From positions 1-59,771 of the forward strand of contig JAGADZ010000020.1 in NCBI GenBank assembly GCA_017613375.1: a stretch of 59,771 nt of DNA, given 5' to 3'. The notes beneath the pieces were generated by a model. The model made no database searches and was not told where the DNA came from. It saw nothing but the letters and a program-made list of their open reading frames with translations. The translations under genes were made by a program, and so were the position numbers. This document shows positions 43,765-53,249 of the stretch, piece by piece. Within the stretch, counting starts at the first letter, position 1. Every line of letters starts with the position of its first letter. This stretch comes from Bacteroidales bacterium (GTDB lineage: Bacteria; Bacteroidota; Bacteroidia; Bacteroidales; P3).

Positions 43765-45297
43765 ATGAAGAAAATATTTTGGATTACTTTTATCACCTTG
43801 TTCTCCCTTGCTGCCGCCAGCTTGATGGTTGTACAATATGTACAGATGAAAAGAACTGTGACAGTAAGCGACAACCTGTTCAATATTAGCGTCAACAACG
43901 CCATGGACGATGTGATTGAACAGCTGAACCGTTTAAAAGTAGAGGATTATATTGGACAAAACGACCGATACAAACTCTTGAAATATAAACGTGTTGAAGA
44001 GCTGAACGGCAGGATGCAGAGTCTGATAAAAGAGAACTACAACCTTTTCTATGACACCAACAAAGTCCGTGTCGGCATCACAATGATTGACAGCGTCAAC
44101 CTGCTGCCAGGAGCCGAAGTCACAGCATCCGAATCCGAAGCCATTTCCCGCTACAATTCTCTTTTGACAAGTCGAGACAAACTGATAAACAATAATGATT
44201 TCTACGATCAGTTTGTTAATGACATTTCAGAATATGTGGTAGACAACCTACTGTCATCAAAGAGTTTCAACTATGAGCTATTTGACTCTCTGATAACAGC
44301 AAAACTCATGATAAATGGTGTCGACATCGCTCCAAATATTGGAATATATGACTATACCAGCGATACATTTCTTTACTGCAATGCACCCGGAAAAGAAAAA
44401 AAACTCAGGGAATCGCCATTTAAATACAGCTTCCATCCCAATGGGATGATGTCCCCCAATGAATATTTCATTATACTCCAATTCCCTCTCTCATCATTGC
44501 TGCTAAAGGAAAACTCAACGATTTATTTCGTTTTAAGTTTCTTCCTGATTTCACTCATTCTTATTCTTTTCTTATTGTCCATGCGTACCATCTTCAAACA
44601 GGACAAACTTGACGAAATGAAGACGGATTTCATCAACAATATGACGCATGAGATAAAAACCCCCATAGCCACCATAGGACTGGCATGTGAAATGCTTCAG
44701 GACAAAAGTATCAGCACCGATCCTGCAAGCAGCGGCACATATATTGGCATAATAAGTGACGAAAACCGTAGGATGAGGATGCTAATTGAGACCATTCTGC
44801 AAAATGCAAAAATGTCTAACAAGAATTTCTCTCTCAATTTCAATGAAGTCAATATCAACGAGCTTATTAACAGCGTTGTCAAACACTTCAATTTACGTTT
44901 AGAGTCTCGTGGAGGTACGCTTAATTGCGAACTAAATGCTCAGCCACCCACCATCTATGCCGATGAGCTCCACATAACCAATATGGTATACAATCTTATA
45001 GACAACGCTATCAAATATTCACCGGAAAAGGTTGAGATACATGTCTCAACAAGAACCGACGGATCCAATACCATTATTTCAGTAACTGACCATGGCCTTG
45101 GTATCAGCAAAGAAGACCAGAAACACATTTTCGAGCGCTTTTACCGAGTATCCACCGGTAACATTCACGATGTCAAAGGCTTTGGTATTGGCTTAAACTA
45201 TGTATATCAAGTAGCGAAACTCCATCACGGTTCTGTCACAATCGACAGCACACTTGGTGAAGGCTCCACCTTTACAGTAACCTTACCTCAGAAGTAA
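43765..45297 (+). CDS. Sensor histidine kinase without adjacent response regulator
   Basis: 510 residues. One membrane helix at each end of a periplasmic sensor (residues ~5-25 and ~254-274), then HisKA with FINNMTHEIKTPIATIG (phospho-acceptor His295) and the HATPase domain (N box NLIDNAIKYSP, G boxes DHGLGIS and GFGIGLNY, F box FERFYR). It resembles RprX-type kinases of Bacteroides, which are followed by the regulator RprY; here the next gene is convergent and unrelated, so it is an orphan at this locus. Confidence 0.9.
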   Translation: MKKIFWITFITLFSLAAASLMVVQYVQMKRTVTVSDNLFNISVNNAMDDVIEQLNRLKVEDYIGQNDRYKLLKYKRVEELNGRMQSLIKENYNLFYDTNKVRVGITMIDSVNLLPGAEVTASESEAISRYNSLLTSRDKLINNNDFYDQFVNDISEYVVDNLLSSKSFNYELFDSLITAKLMINGVDIAPNIGIYDYTSDTFLYCNAPGKEKKLRESPFKYSFHPNGMMSPNEYFIILQFPLSSLLLKENSTIYFVLSFFLISLILILFLLSMRTIFKQDKLDEMKTDFINNMTHEIKTPIATIGLACEMLQDKSISTDPASSGTYIGIISDENRRMRMLIETILQNAKMSNKNFSLNFNEVNINELINSVVKHFNLRLESRGGTLNCELNAQPPTIYADELHITNMVYNLIDNAIKYSPEKVEIHVSTRTDGSNTIISVTDHGLGISKEDQKHIFERFYRVSTGNIHDVKGFGIGLNYVYQVAKLHHGSVTIDSTLGEGSTFTVTLPQK

Positions 45298-45299
45298 TA

Positions 45300-46163
45300 T
45301 CACTTATTGCCGATAAAAGGCTCGTAACAGTGGGCTCCACATAGATAAATATCCGACGGTTTACCTATGATTTCCTTTCTTGACTTAACAGCCAGTGCCG
45401 GGTTGAAATCGTAACGGGCACAAAAGTCGGGATAAGGTATCTGCAAATCCTGTGCGTGAATCAAATCTCCAATAAAGAGGCAAAGGCCTGACTCATAGAC
45501 TGTATGACCTGGAGTATGACCCGGCATTAGATGTGCAACAATCCAGCCGTCAATGAGTGTATCCCCATCCTGAAAAAGATTGATATGATTTGCATAGCAC
45601 GACAAAACTCGTTTCCATAGGTCATTCTGCTCCGCCATAGGGCCATCGTCACTCCAAGCATTGAACTCATCAACGGACAGGTATATTTCCGCATTTGGGA
45701 AAACAGGCTGTCCTTCCTTTATCAGACCACCGATATGGTCTGCATGCAGGTGAGTCAGACACACTGCATCAATCTCTTCTAGTTTCACTCCAAGCTTTTT
45801 TAGTTGAGGTAACAGAGTACCTCCTGCATCCTCTCCTATTCCAGCATCGATAAGGATGTCGTATTCGTGACCATCATAATAATAGCCAGAAGCTCTGACA
45901 AGAAAAACATTGATAGCTGATGGACTTGAGCCGTCGGGCATCAATTTCGCCAACAGACTGTCATTGTACGAGCCCTTGAACAGGTCTATGGACATCTGAT
46001 TGATGCGGTCGGGGATAGCAATGACCTCCATATCGTCCATCTCGCTGAATACGGTACATGGAGCCATTTCTGCTGCATTTGAGTCGATAGCATTATCATG
46101 TTGTCTACCCTTGCAGCCGACAATTATCACAAAAGCCAATAAAAAGTATATTATTCTTTTCAT
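45300..46163 (-). CDS. Metallo-beta-lactamase-fold hydrolase, lipoprotein
   Basis: 287 residues from the ATG at 46163 (lipoprotein signal MKRIIYFLLAFVIIVGC, lipidated Cys17). MBL motifs: THLHADHIGGL (HxHxDH), GHTPGHT (third His), FIGDLIH (Asp), CGAH (last His). The fold and spacing fit the lactonase/glyoxalase II-like branch rather than true beta-lactamases. It lies 11 nt after atoE and probably acts in the envelope. Substrate unknown. Confidence 0.88.
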   Translation of the reverse strand: MKRIIYFLLAFVIIVGCKGRQHDNAIDSNAAEMAPCTVFSEMDDMEVIAIPDRINQMSIDLFKGSYNDSLLAKLMPDGSSPSAINVFLVRASGYYYDGHEYDILIDAGIGEDAGGTLLPQLKKLGVKLEEIDAVCLTHLHADHIGGLIKEGQPVFPNAEIYLSVDEFNAWSDDGPMAEQNDLWKRVLSCYANHINLFQDGDTLIDGWIVAHLMPGHTPGHTVYESGLCLFIGDLIHAQDLQIPYPDFCARYDFNPALAVKSRKEIIGKPSDIYLCGAHCYEPFIGNK

Positions 46164-46174
46164 ATTGATTATTA

Positions 46175-47530
46175 TTAAATTATTGCCCAGAAAAACAGTC
46201 CTCCAGCAATAATTATTCCACTCACGAACAAATCTATAAGACAGAATCCCATTATATCTTTTGCACTGAGTCGTGCGATGGCGAGAGCAGGCAGAGCCCA
46301 GAAAGGCTGAATGAGGTTTGTCCAAGCATCTCCCCAAGCGATTGCAATGCCAGTAAGTCCGGGATCCACGCCAAGTTCGGCACCCGCAGTGAACATTATA
46401 GGAGCCTGAATAGCCCAATGTCCGCCACCTGACGGAACGAACATATTAAGAACCGCAGCACATAAGAAAGTCAGCAACGGATAAGTTACAGGATTGGAGA
46501 TATTTATGCACGCGTTACTTATGACCGTTCCGAGACAGATTCCACTATCACCCACACCGGTAATGATACCCATTATACCAGCATAAAAAGGGAACTGGAG
46601 AATAATGCCCGCTGCGCCAGATGCCGCTTTGCCAAAAGCCCGCACATATGCAAGCGGTGTGCCATGAAGCAGAATTCCTATAAAGAGGAATATCATTATT
46701 ACCGTGCCCAATTCAAAAGTCCCGTTTCTAAAGAAAAGGTCAATAACAAGATAGGAGAAACCCAGCAATGAGACTAACCATGAAAGAATCCTGCTGTTCT
46801 CAATACGTTCTGCCGGAGTTGAAGGCCTGACGGACTTTGCGACATCCTCTTCCTTAAGCAAGAGCGGGTCAACCGAAACGACGTTTTCCGCTTTGGGATG
46901 CATGAGTGAGTTGACAACCGTTATAGCAATGATGACTACAACAACCATGCCGATATTAACAGGATGAAGCACTGTCTGAGATATTGACACTGGGTCTACG
47001 ATAGCACCGTTTGTCGCACTGGCGAGATCGGGACCCGGAGTAGCCAGTTTTAACGGTACTGAGCCCGAAATACCCGCATGCCATACAACAAATCCACTAT
47101 AGGCCGACGCTATCAGGAGACGGTAATCTACACCTGACATGCGGCGTGCTATCTCTTTGGCGAACACCACTCCAATAATCAGTCCGAACCCCCAATTCAA
47201 CCAACATGCCAAAGCCGACACAATCGTGACGAGGGCAATGGCGGACACTGGGGTCTTGGGGATTGATGCGAGACGTGCAATACCGCGTTTCAGCACAGGA
47301 GCCGATGCGAGAGCCGATCCGCTGACGAGCACCAAAGCCATCTGCATAGCGAAAGCCAGAAGATTCCATACTCCACCACCCCAATTGTAAACGACTTCCA
47401 CAGGGGACTGATGACAAATCGGCATTGCAAGAAAAACAGCAATAAATGTGAGAATAATTGCAAACAGGAAAGGTTCAGGCATCCAACGCTGAACCATCTT
47501 TACAGAACCGTCAATAAGTTTTTGTAGCAT
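46175..47530 (-). CDS. atoE: Short-chain fatty acid transporter
   Basis: AtoE-family permease (TIGR00366 type), about ten to twelve membrane helices. 451 residues; family stretches MVQRWMPEPFLFAIILTFIAVFLA, NWGFGLIIGVVFAKEIARR, ASAYSGFVVWHAGISGSVPLKLATPG and FVPSGGGHWAIQAPIM. Likely moves butyrate or other short acids, which fits a lysine/amino-acid fermenter (inference). Middle gene of a three-gene minus-strand operon. Confidence 0.9.
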   Translation of the reverse strand: MLQKLIDGSVKMVQRWMPEPFLFAIILTFIAVFLAMPICHQSPVEVVYNWGGGVWNLLAFAMQMALVLVSGSALASAPVLKRGIARLASIPKTPVSAIALVTIVSALACWLNWGFGLIIGVVFAKEIARRMSGVDYRLLIASAYSGFVVWHAGISGSVPLKLATPGPDLASATNGAIVDPVSISQTVLHPVNIGMVVVVIIAITVVNSLMHPKAENVVSVDPLLLKEEDVAKSVRPSTPAERIENSRILSWLVSLLGFSYLVIDLFFRNGTFELGTVIMIFLFIGILLHGTPLAYVRAFGKAASGAAGIILQFPFYAGIMGIITGVGDSGICLGTVISNACINISNPVTYPLLTFLCAAVLNMFVPSGGGHWAIQAPIMFTAGAELGVDPGLTGIAIAWGDAWTNLIQPFWALPALAIARLSAKDIMGFCLIDLFVSGIIIAGGLFFWAII

Positions 47531-47533
47531 AAT

Positions 47534-48187
47534 TTATTTTTGGAATGAACTGACAATTAAAGGTAAAAGAAGTCTATCGAACACATCCCTACGAATTATA
47601 CGATAGTGTTGTCTATAAGTTTCGTTAAAAAGCCTACTGTGATGCACGGCATATTGTCCAGAAGAAAGCTGCTGGTCAATCATCAAACTGTCATCCTCGA
47701 AATTCAGCGGGCGAGGCTCCACATCATCCAAGCACTGCACTATCAACTGCCACAAAGATTTCCACTGGTCAAGCATAGTTTTTTCGTCGACATCATGAGG
47801 CCTACCACTTTGCAACATAGCCGTCACCATAAGTCCAATTGGTATGATGCCTTTCCTGACATAGTTTAAATCCACACGAACATAGTTATTCACAATAGTC
47901 AAAGGATAATAGAAGAGGGGTCTGTCCCAATCGTTTGTGTCAGAATGGGAGAGTTCATATTCAATGTATCTGGCTGCACCTGCAGAGTCGCTCATTATAT
48001 GCTCCAATCCAAAAAAGTCTTGAAAACAGAACTTGTAGACATCCCTCAGTTGAGACTGAGGAAAAACAGTCATATAGTCCTGCATCTTGCCATAAATCCC
48101 TGTAATGACACAATCTGTCTCTTGTGCATGAGAAAAATGAAAAAGCATAGAAAGCGACAAGAAAAACAACACACCTTTTGAAGACAT
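47534..48187 (-). CDS. Exported Bacteroidota protein of unknown function
   Basis: 217 residues from the ATG at 48187 (signal MSSKGVLFFLSLSMLFHFSHAQ); the frame from 48232 lacks a signal. The mature part is mostly helical with motifs DYMTVFPQSQLRDVYKFCFQDFFGLEHIMSD and FYYPLTIVNNYVRVDLNYVRKGIIP, which I do not recognise as a named domain. First gene of the operon ending with atoE and the MBL gene (3-nt and 11-nt gaps). Confidence 0.65.
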   Translation of the reverse strand: MSSKGVLFFLSLSMLFHFSHAQETDCVITGIYGKMQDYMTVFPQSQLRDVYKFCFQDFFGLEHIMSDSAGAARYIEYELSHSDTNDWDRPLFYYPLTIVNNYVRVDLNYVRKGIIPIGLMVTAMLQSGRPHDVDEKTMLDQWKSLWQLIVQCLDDVEPRPLNFEDDSLMIDQQLSSGQYAVHHSRLFNETYRQHYRIIRRDVFDRLLLPLIVSSFQK

Positions 48188-48221
48188 ACCTATTGAAGTT
48201 AATCTTTCATAAACGAAGATG

Positions 48222-48229
48222 CAAAAGTA
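48222..48229 (-). promoter_or_regulatory. Promoter core for the atoE operon
   Basis: TACTTTTG followed by C on the minus strand, 34 nt before the start at 48187; back to back with the plus-strand core at 48251. Confidence 0.65.
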
Positions 48230-48250
48230 CATTTTTTTTCCGAATCTTAG

Positions 48251-48258
48251 TATCTTTG
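48251..48258 (+). promoter_or_regulatory. Promoter core for the TonB receptor gene
   Basis: TATCTTTG followed by C, 67 nt before the start at 48326. Confidence 0.65.
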
Positions 48259-48325
48259 CATTTTATAAACGGTTCATTATTCTATTCTCACATTTAATTA
48301 TCAATACATTATATCACAATAATAA

Positions 48326-50737
48326 ATGTCATTCCGTAAAAAGGGCACATTAATATTCATACTTCTTTTTGTTGTCTGTGAGATTGCAAAAGGGCAAAGT
48401 CATACCATTAGCGGTATTGTTATCGACTCGACGAATGGAGAAACGTTGATAGGTGCGACAGTTATGGACCTGAAAAGCGGCAAGGGTACATTGACAAATG
48501 ACCAGGGGAGGTTTTCATTGACTTTGAAGGGTAATTCCGCTGTCGTCAGGGTCTCATACGTAGGCTATACCTCCGTGATAGACAGTATTTCATTGAAGAG
48601 TAATGTCACGAAGCGTTATGTCCTAAAGTCGAGTGTGCAACTGAACACGGTTATCGTGAGGGGGCAGAGAGTGGACGACGCACGTTCGTCGCAGTTAAGT
48701 GCCGTTCAGATTCCCATAGAGAAAATCCGTTCTGTTCCTGTTTTGTTCGGTGAAGCCGACCTGGTGAAAGCATTGCAGTTGTTACCGGGGGTACAGAGTG
48801 GTTCGGAGGGGAACAGTGGTTTTTATGTACGTGGCGGAGGTCCCGATGAGAACCTGTTTTTGCTGGATGGGGTACCTTTGTACAATGTAAGCCATATGGG
48901 AGGCTTTTTCTCTGCCTTCAATACAGATGCCGTGAAAGGAGTGACTCTATACAAGGGAAGTTTCCCTGCTCGTTTCAGTGGACGATTGTCAAGTGTGCTG
49001 GATGTCACGACGAACAACGGCAATGACAAAGAACTTCACGGCAATGTTTCGATTGGCTTCATTTCTGCAAAATTGAATCTTGAAGGTCCTGTGATAACAG
49101 AGCGTACGACTTTCAATATTTCGGCAAGACGTACGTATGCTGACTTTCTCTTGCAGCCTCTGGTGCGTAGACTTGCGAATCGAAACGAATACAAACTAAG
49201 TGCGGGGTATTATTTCTATGATTTGAACGGCAAGCTGACGCACCGTTTCAGCGACAGGAGCCGACTGTTTGCAAGTCACTATATGGGTTCGGATGTGGTT
49301 TATGCACGTATTCGTACCATGACGACAGACGTACAAGACCAGTTCCTTAATTTCAATACACGTTGGGGAAATATTGTAAGTTCCGTAAGATGGAATTACG
49401 AACTGACCCCAAAGCTGTTTATGAATGTCACTGGCGCTTATACGCGATACAGCAATAACGTTGGTGTTGCCTATGAGACCATGGCTTATTCAGAAAGCAC
49501 CGACACGACAACTTTCGACATGGACTATCTGTCGACAATAAACGATTTTACGATACGTACGGATTTCGACTTTACGCCTAATCCCGAACACTGTATGAAG
49601 TTCGGTTTGTCATATATTCACCACATATTCAATCCCGAGGTTTCGCAAGCACATCTGAACTCACAGATGTCAGCGAATTTTCTCATAGACACTTCGGTTA
49701 ATTCAGGAACAACATTGGCTGAAGAGTTCACAGCATATATCGAGGACGACTGGAGTGTAAACAATGTTGTGAAAGTGAACTATGGCGTAAATGTGAGCGG
49801 CTTTTGGGTTGACGGGACCTTTTATCCGACTTTGCAGCCTCGTCTATCTGGGAGAGTGATGCTCGGAGAAGGGTTGTCGCTGAAGGCTGGATATGCGTAT
49901 ATGACACAATTCATGCATCTGCTTTCTACTACCAGTGTCAGTATGCCTACAGACCTATGGGTCCCCGTGACAGAAAACATCGCCCCCATGTATTCACATC
50001 AGATGGCTGCCGGTGTATTCTATGAATGGGACAAAGTAGGTGATTTCACCATTGAAGGTTATTACAAGAAGATGAGCAATCTGTTGGAGTACAAGGACGG
50101 TGCTTCGTTCTGGGGAAGTAGTGAGAACTGGCAGGAGAAAGTGGTGTTGGGTGACGGATGGGCATATGGCGTGGAGCTACTTTATCAAAAGAACATAGGT
50201 AATTTAACAGGTTGGATTGGTTACACATGGAGCAAATCGATGCGACTCTTCAACCGTGAAGGCCAGGAACTGAACAATGGAGAGGCTTTTCCTGCAAAAT
50301 ATGACAGACGGCATGATATTAGTATCGTTATAAGCTATCGTATCACTGACAATATCGACGTGAGTGCAACCTGGGTTTTCAGTTCTGGAAACGCTGCAAC
50401 GCTAAGCATGCAGGAATACGCCATTGCACAAGAGACTGCCGACGACTATGCAGGGATTGACCCCGAGGGGTGGGGTGGCTATCTGAGCAGTTATGGGAGC
50501 CGCAACAATTTCAGGATGCCCAACTACCACCGTATGGATATAAGCATGAATCTCCACCGGAATTTCAAGAAATGTTCACGGACCATAAACATCAGTGTAT
50601 ACAATCTGTACAACAGGAAGAATCCCTACATGATATACGAAAGCCACGAGCACACTTACGGAGGGTATAACAGTGCGTTGGTTCAGCTGTCAATATTCCC
50701 GATATTGCCATCGGTGGCTTATACATTGAAATTTTGA
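48326..50737 (+). CDS. TonB-dependent outer-membrane receptor
   Basis: 803 residues. Signal peptide to about residue 24, carboxypeptidase-regulatory-like domain (~25-110: ISGIVIDSTNGETLIGATV...SYVGYTS), plug (~115-240: VKALQLLPGVQSGSEGNSGFYVRGGGPDENLFLLDGVPLYNVSHMGG), then the 22-stranded barrel ending in YTLKF. Too short for SusC (about 1000 aa) and it belongs to the smaller type paired with DUF4249 lipoproteins, which follows here. Substrate cannot be told from sequence. Confidence 0.92.
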   Translation: MSFRKKGTLIFILLFVVCEIAKGQSHTISGIVIDSTNGETLIGATVMDLKSGKGTLTNDQGRFSLTLKGNSAVVRVSYVGYTSVIDSISLKSNVTKRYVLKSSVQLNTVIVRGQRVDDARSSQLSAVQIPIEKIRSVPVLFGEADLVKALQLLPGVQSGSEGNSGFYVRGGGPDENLFLLDGVPLYNVSHMGGFFSAFNTDAVKGVTLYKGSFPARFSGRLSSVLDVTTNNGNDKELHGNVSIGFISAKLNLEGPVITERTTFNISARRTYADFLLQPLVRRLANRNEYKLSAGYYFYDLNGKLTHRFSDRSRLFASHYMGSDVVYARIRTMTTDVQDQFLNFNTRWGNIVSSVRWNYELTPKLFMNVTGAYTRYSNNVGVAYETMAYSESTDTTTFDMDYLSTINDFTIRTDFDFTPNPEHCMKFGLSYIHHIFNPEVSQAHLNSQMSANFLIDTSVNSGTTLAEEFTAYIEDDWSVNNVVKVNYGVNVSGFWVDGTFYPTLQPRLSGRVMLGEGLSLKAGYAYMTQFMHLLSTTSVSMPTDLWVPVTENIAPMYSHQMAAGVFYEWDKVGDFTIEGYYKKMSNLLEYKDGASFWGSSENWQEKVVLGDGWAYGVELLYQKNIGNLTGWIGYTWSKSMRLFNREGQELNNGEAFPAKYDRRHDISIVISYRITDNIDVSATWVFSSGNAATLSMQEYAIAQETADDYAGIDPEGWGGYLSSYGSRNNFRMPNYHRMDISMNLHRNFKKCSRTINISVYNLYNRKNPYMIYESHEHTYGGYNSALVQLSIFPILPSVAYTLKF

Positions 50738-50800
50738 ATTGTGAATCATTTAAGACCCTTAGGTCCAAAAAAACATACAGATCAATATATCTATTGAATC

Positions 50801-51745
50801 ATGAAACAGAAAGGCGTTTTTTTTATTGCGATAGTGGCTGCACTGCTGCTTTGTACCGGATGCGAGAAAGTGGTGGAATTCGACATCGGTGAGACAGATC
50901 GAGACGTGGTGGTGAACAGTCTGCCATGTACAGACAGCATGTTGTTTGTAAACTTGACCTACACGCGTTTTTTTCTGGACAACCGGGAATTTCTTCCTGT
51001 GACAAACGCCGATGTGTCCGTCGAGGTTAACGGAGTTATGCATACATTTTCATCAAGGGAGGGAGCAAATTATCTTTTCAACTACCTCTGCACTGAGGGT
51101 GACACACTGACTGTGCACGTAAATGTAGAAGGAAAGAATGAGATTGTTGGAGGGACAAGAGTTCCTGCTTTGCCTGCGATAGACAGCCTTTCTATGATAC
51201 TTGACACGACTATGCCTTTCCTAAATTCCGGGGAGGTTTCTTTCCTGTTGAGCGACAATGCCACACAATCCAATTACTACTACATATTCATAACAGAACG
51301 CGACAGCGGTTCTCGTTGGAATGAATGGTATCATAAATTTGACACCATCGACACTGTTTACAATGCGTATATCAATTGTATGGATCTTAGCATCACATCG
51401 TCGTCGGTGAACAGCAGCGAGGGAATCCTTGGATATTTCAACACGCTACTGTTTACAGACAGTCTTATCAATGGTGAGGAGCACAAAATATCAATGTCGA
51501 TAATAATACCCAAAGACACCGCAGAACATCCTCTACAGAGAGATTACACCCTTGTAATAGAATCGTTGAGTCGAGAAGCGTATCTATACCGGCGTGCCAT
51601 CCTTCAGGCCACAAGCATGTCACAATATTTTGCTGAACCTGCCGAAATTTATACAAATCTTGGACGAGGCAATTTGGGTATTTTTGCGGCAATCGCCAAA
51701 AGGGTCTACCCCATCACTTTCATCTATAAAGAAACGGAGAAATAA
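50801..51745 (+). CDS. DUF4249 lipoprotein, partner of the TonB receptor
   Basis: 314 residues. Lipoprotein signal MKQKGVFFIAIVAALLLCTGC (Cys21) followed directly by EKVVEFDIGE, then the DUF4249 beta domain (VVNSLPCTDSMLFVNLTYTRFF, VTNADVSVEVNGVMHTFSS, LTVHVNVEGKNEIVGGTRVPALPAIDSL). These lipoproteins sit next to TonB receptors and are thought to act as surface partners, in the way SusD does for SusC (inference). It starts 63 nt after the receptor. Confidence 0.9.
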   Translation: MKQKGVFFIAIVAALLLCTGCEKVVEFDIGETDRDVVVNSLPCTDSMLFVNLTYTRFFLDNREFLPVTNADVSVEVNGVMHTFSSREGANYLFNYLCTEGDTLTVHVNVEGKNEIVGGTRVPALPAIDSLSMILDTTMPFLNSGEVSFLLSDNATQSNYYYIFITERDSGSRWNEWYHKFDTIDTVYNAYINCMDLSITSSSVNSSEGILGYFNTLLFTDSLINGEEHKISMSIIIPKDTAEHPLQRDYTLVIESLSREAYLYRRAILQATSMSQYFAEPAEIYTNLGRGNLGIFAAIAKRVYPITFIYKETEK

Positions 51746-51764
51746 GAGCGGAAACGGAGTGTTA

Positions 51765-53204
51765 CTATAGCGTCTGTTTCAAATGCTCGACGTAGTTGTT
51801 TATCTTCACCATCTGTTCTGGAATATTAATGCCTTGTGGACATTCGGCGACGCAATGGTTGCATCCTATGCAGTGGTCAGCCTGACGCACTGAAGGGATA
51901 GCCCTGTCATATCCGACGAGAAAAGCCCTACGTGCACGACGAAATTCACGTTGCTCTGGTGTAGCGGCACTGCCACTGTCGTTCAAGACATTACCCTCGT
52001 TCAAGCATTTGTTATAGTGTTCGAATATGCCTGGAATATCTATTCCATAAGGACATGGCATACAGTACTTGCACCCTGTGCAGGGAACGTTACGGAAATT
52101 AGCATAGACATCAGCTATCTGTTCGAGAAGGGCCAGCTCCTCTTCGGAGAGGGGCTTATGAGGGGAGTATGTACGGATGTTATCCTGCAAATGTTCCATA
52201 TAGGTCATCCCACTTAGGACAGTAAGAATTCCCGGCTGGTTGCCGGCAAAACGGAAAGCCCATGAAGCCACGGAGTCTTGGGGATTGTGTTGCTTCAAGA
52301 GTTCTATGGCATGATCGTTGAGGTTGACAAGCTGACCTCCGAGGAGCGGTTCCATAACAAATACCGGGATGCCACGTTTCTCCAACTCGCTGTAAAGGTA
52401 GCTTGAATTGGTGTTTCGTTCATTGAGGAGCTTGGAGTGGTTCCAGTCCACATAATTGTGTTGTATAAGGACATGATCCCAGTGGTACTTTTCATTGAGA
52501 GACAGGAGGTAGTCAAAAACACGTATGTCGCCGTGATACGAGAATCCAAGGTTGTGGATATTGCCTTTTGCACGTTCCTCGACAAGAAAATCGAGCATGC
52601 CGTTATCAAAAAACCTTCTCTTGCAGCATTCCATAGCGTCTATCTCATTGCCGTCTTTATCTCGTGAAGGCATACCAATACCATGCAGCATATAGTAATC
52701 GAGATAGTCAACCTGAAGTTCCTTCAAGGAATTACGATAGAGTTTCATGCTTTCCTCACGCGACCATGTGGAAACAGCAAAATTGGACAGTTTAGTGGAT
52801 ACAAAAAACTCGTCACGTTTATGACGGCTGAGGGCTACACCTATGGCATGTTCCGAGCGACCTTTACAGTATGGTGGAGCAGTATCAAAAAGATTTACAC
52901 CATGCTCTATAGCATAATCGACCATACGGTTTATCTGTTCCTGATCCAGTTGTTGGTCTTGTTCCCGGCCACTCTCGCCGTCGATAGTCGGGAAACGCAT
53001 ACATCCAAATCCCAAAAGAGAGACCTTTTCACCATGTCTGTTTTCCCTCATTGTCATTTTTCCGACAGGTACCTCACCAAGTGAAACTCCTTCGACATGA
53101 GTCTCCTGTTTTGGAGAACACCCTGCCGCCAATGCTAAAGAAGCCAGAGATCCGGCACCCATGGTTTTCAGGAATTCCCGCCTATCTATTTGCTTAGATG
53201 ACAT
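51765..53204 (-). CDS. Aldo/keto reductase with C-terminal ferredoxin domain, exported
   Basis: 479 residues. N-terminus RREFLKTMGAGSLASLALAAGC has both a twin-arginine-type motif and a lipobox-like AAGC, suggesting Tat export, perhaps as a lipoprotein. The aldo/keto barrel (~60-350) keeps catalytic Asp and Tyr in NLFDTAPPYC, Lys in VSTKLS and His in YMLHG. The C-terminus has two 4Fe-4S motifs: CTGCKYCMPCPYGIDIP and CIGCNHCVAECPQGINIP. Family members are common in anaerobic Bacteroidota; natural substrate unknown. Confidence 0.9.
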   Translation of the reverse strand: MSSKQIDRREFLKTMGAGSLASLALAAGCSPKQETHVEGVSLGEVPVGKMTMRENRHGEKVSLLGFGCMRFPTIDGESGREQDQQLDQEQINRMVDYAIEHGVNLFDTAPPYCKGRSEHAIGVALSRHKRDEFFVSTKLSNFAVSTWSREESMKLYRNSLKELQVDYLDYYMLHGIGMPSRDKDGNEIDAMECCKRRFFDNGMLDFLVEERAKGNIHNLGFSYHGDIRVFDYLLSLNEKYHWDHVLIQHNYVDWNHSKLLNERNTNSSYLYSELEKRGIPVFVMEPLLGGQLVNLNDHAIELLKQHNPQDSVASWAFRFAGNQPGILTVLSGMTYMEHLQDNIRTYSPHKPLSEEELALLEQIADVYANFRNVPCTGCKYCMPCPYGIDIPGIFEHYNKCLNEGNVLNDSGSAATPEQREFRRARRAFLVGYDRAIPSVRQADHCIGCNHCVAECPQGINIPEQMVKINNYVEHLKQTL

Positions 53205-53249
53205 ATCTTGTTATATTTATCAAAAACTATTCTATCGAGGTTTCTTCAA

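Noticed and set aside
50729-50745. TGAATTG-type heptads at the end of the TonB receptor gene
   Set aside because: Only two imperfect units; could be chance in AT-rich DNA.
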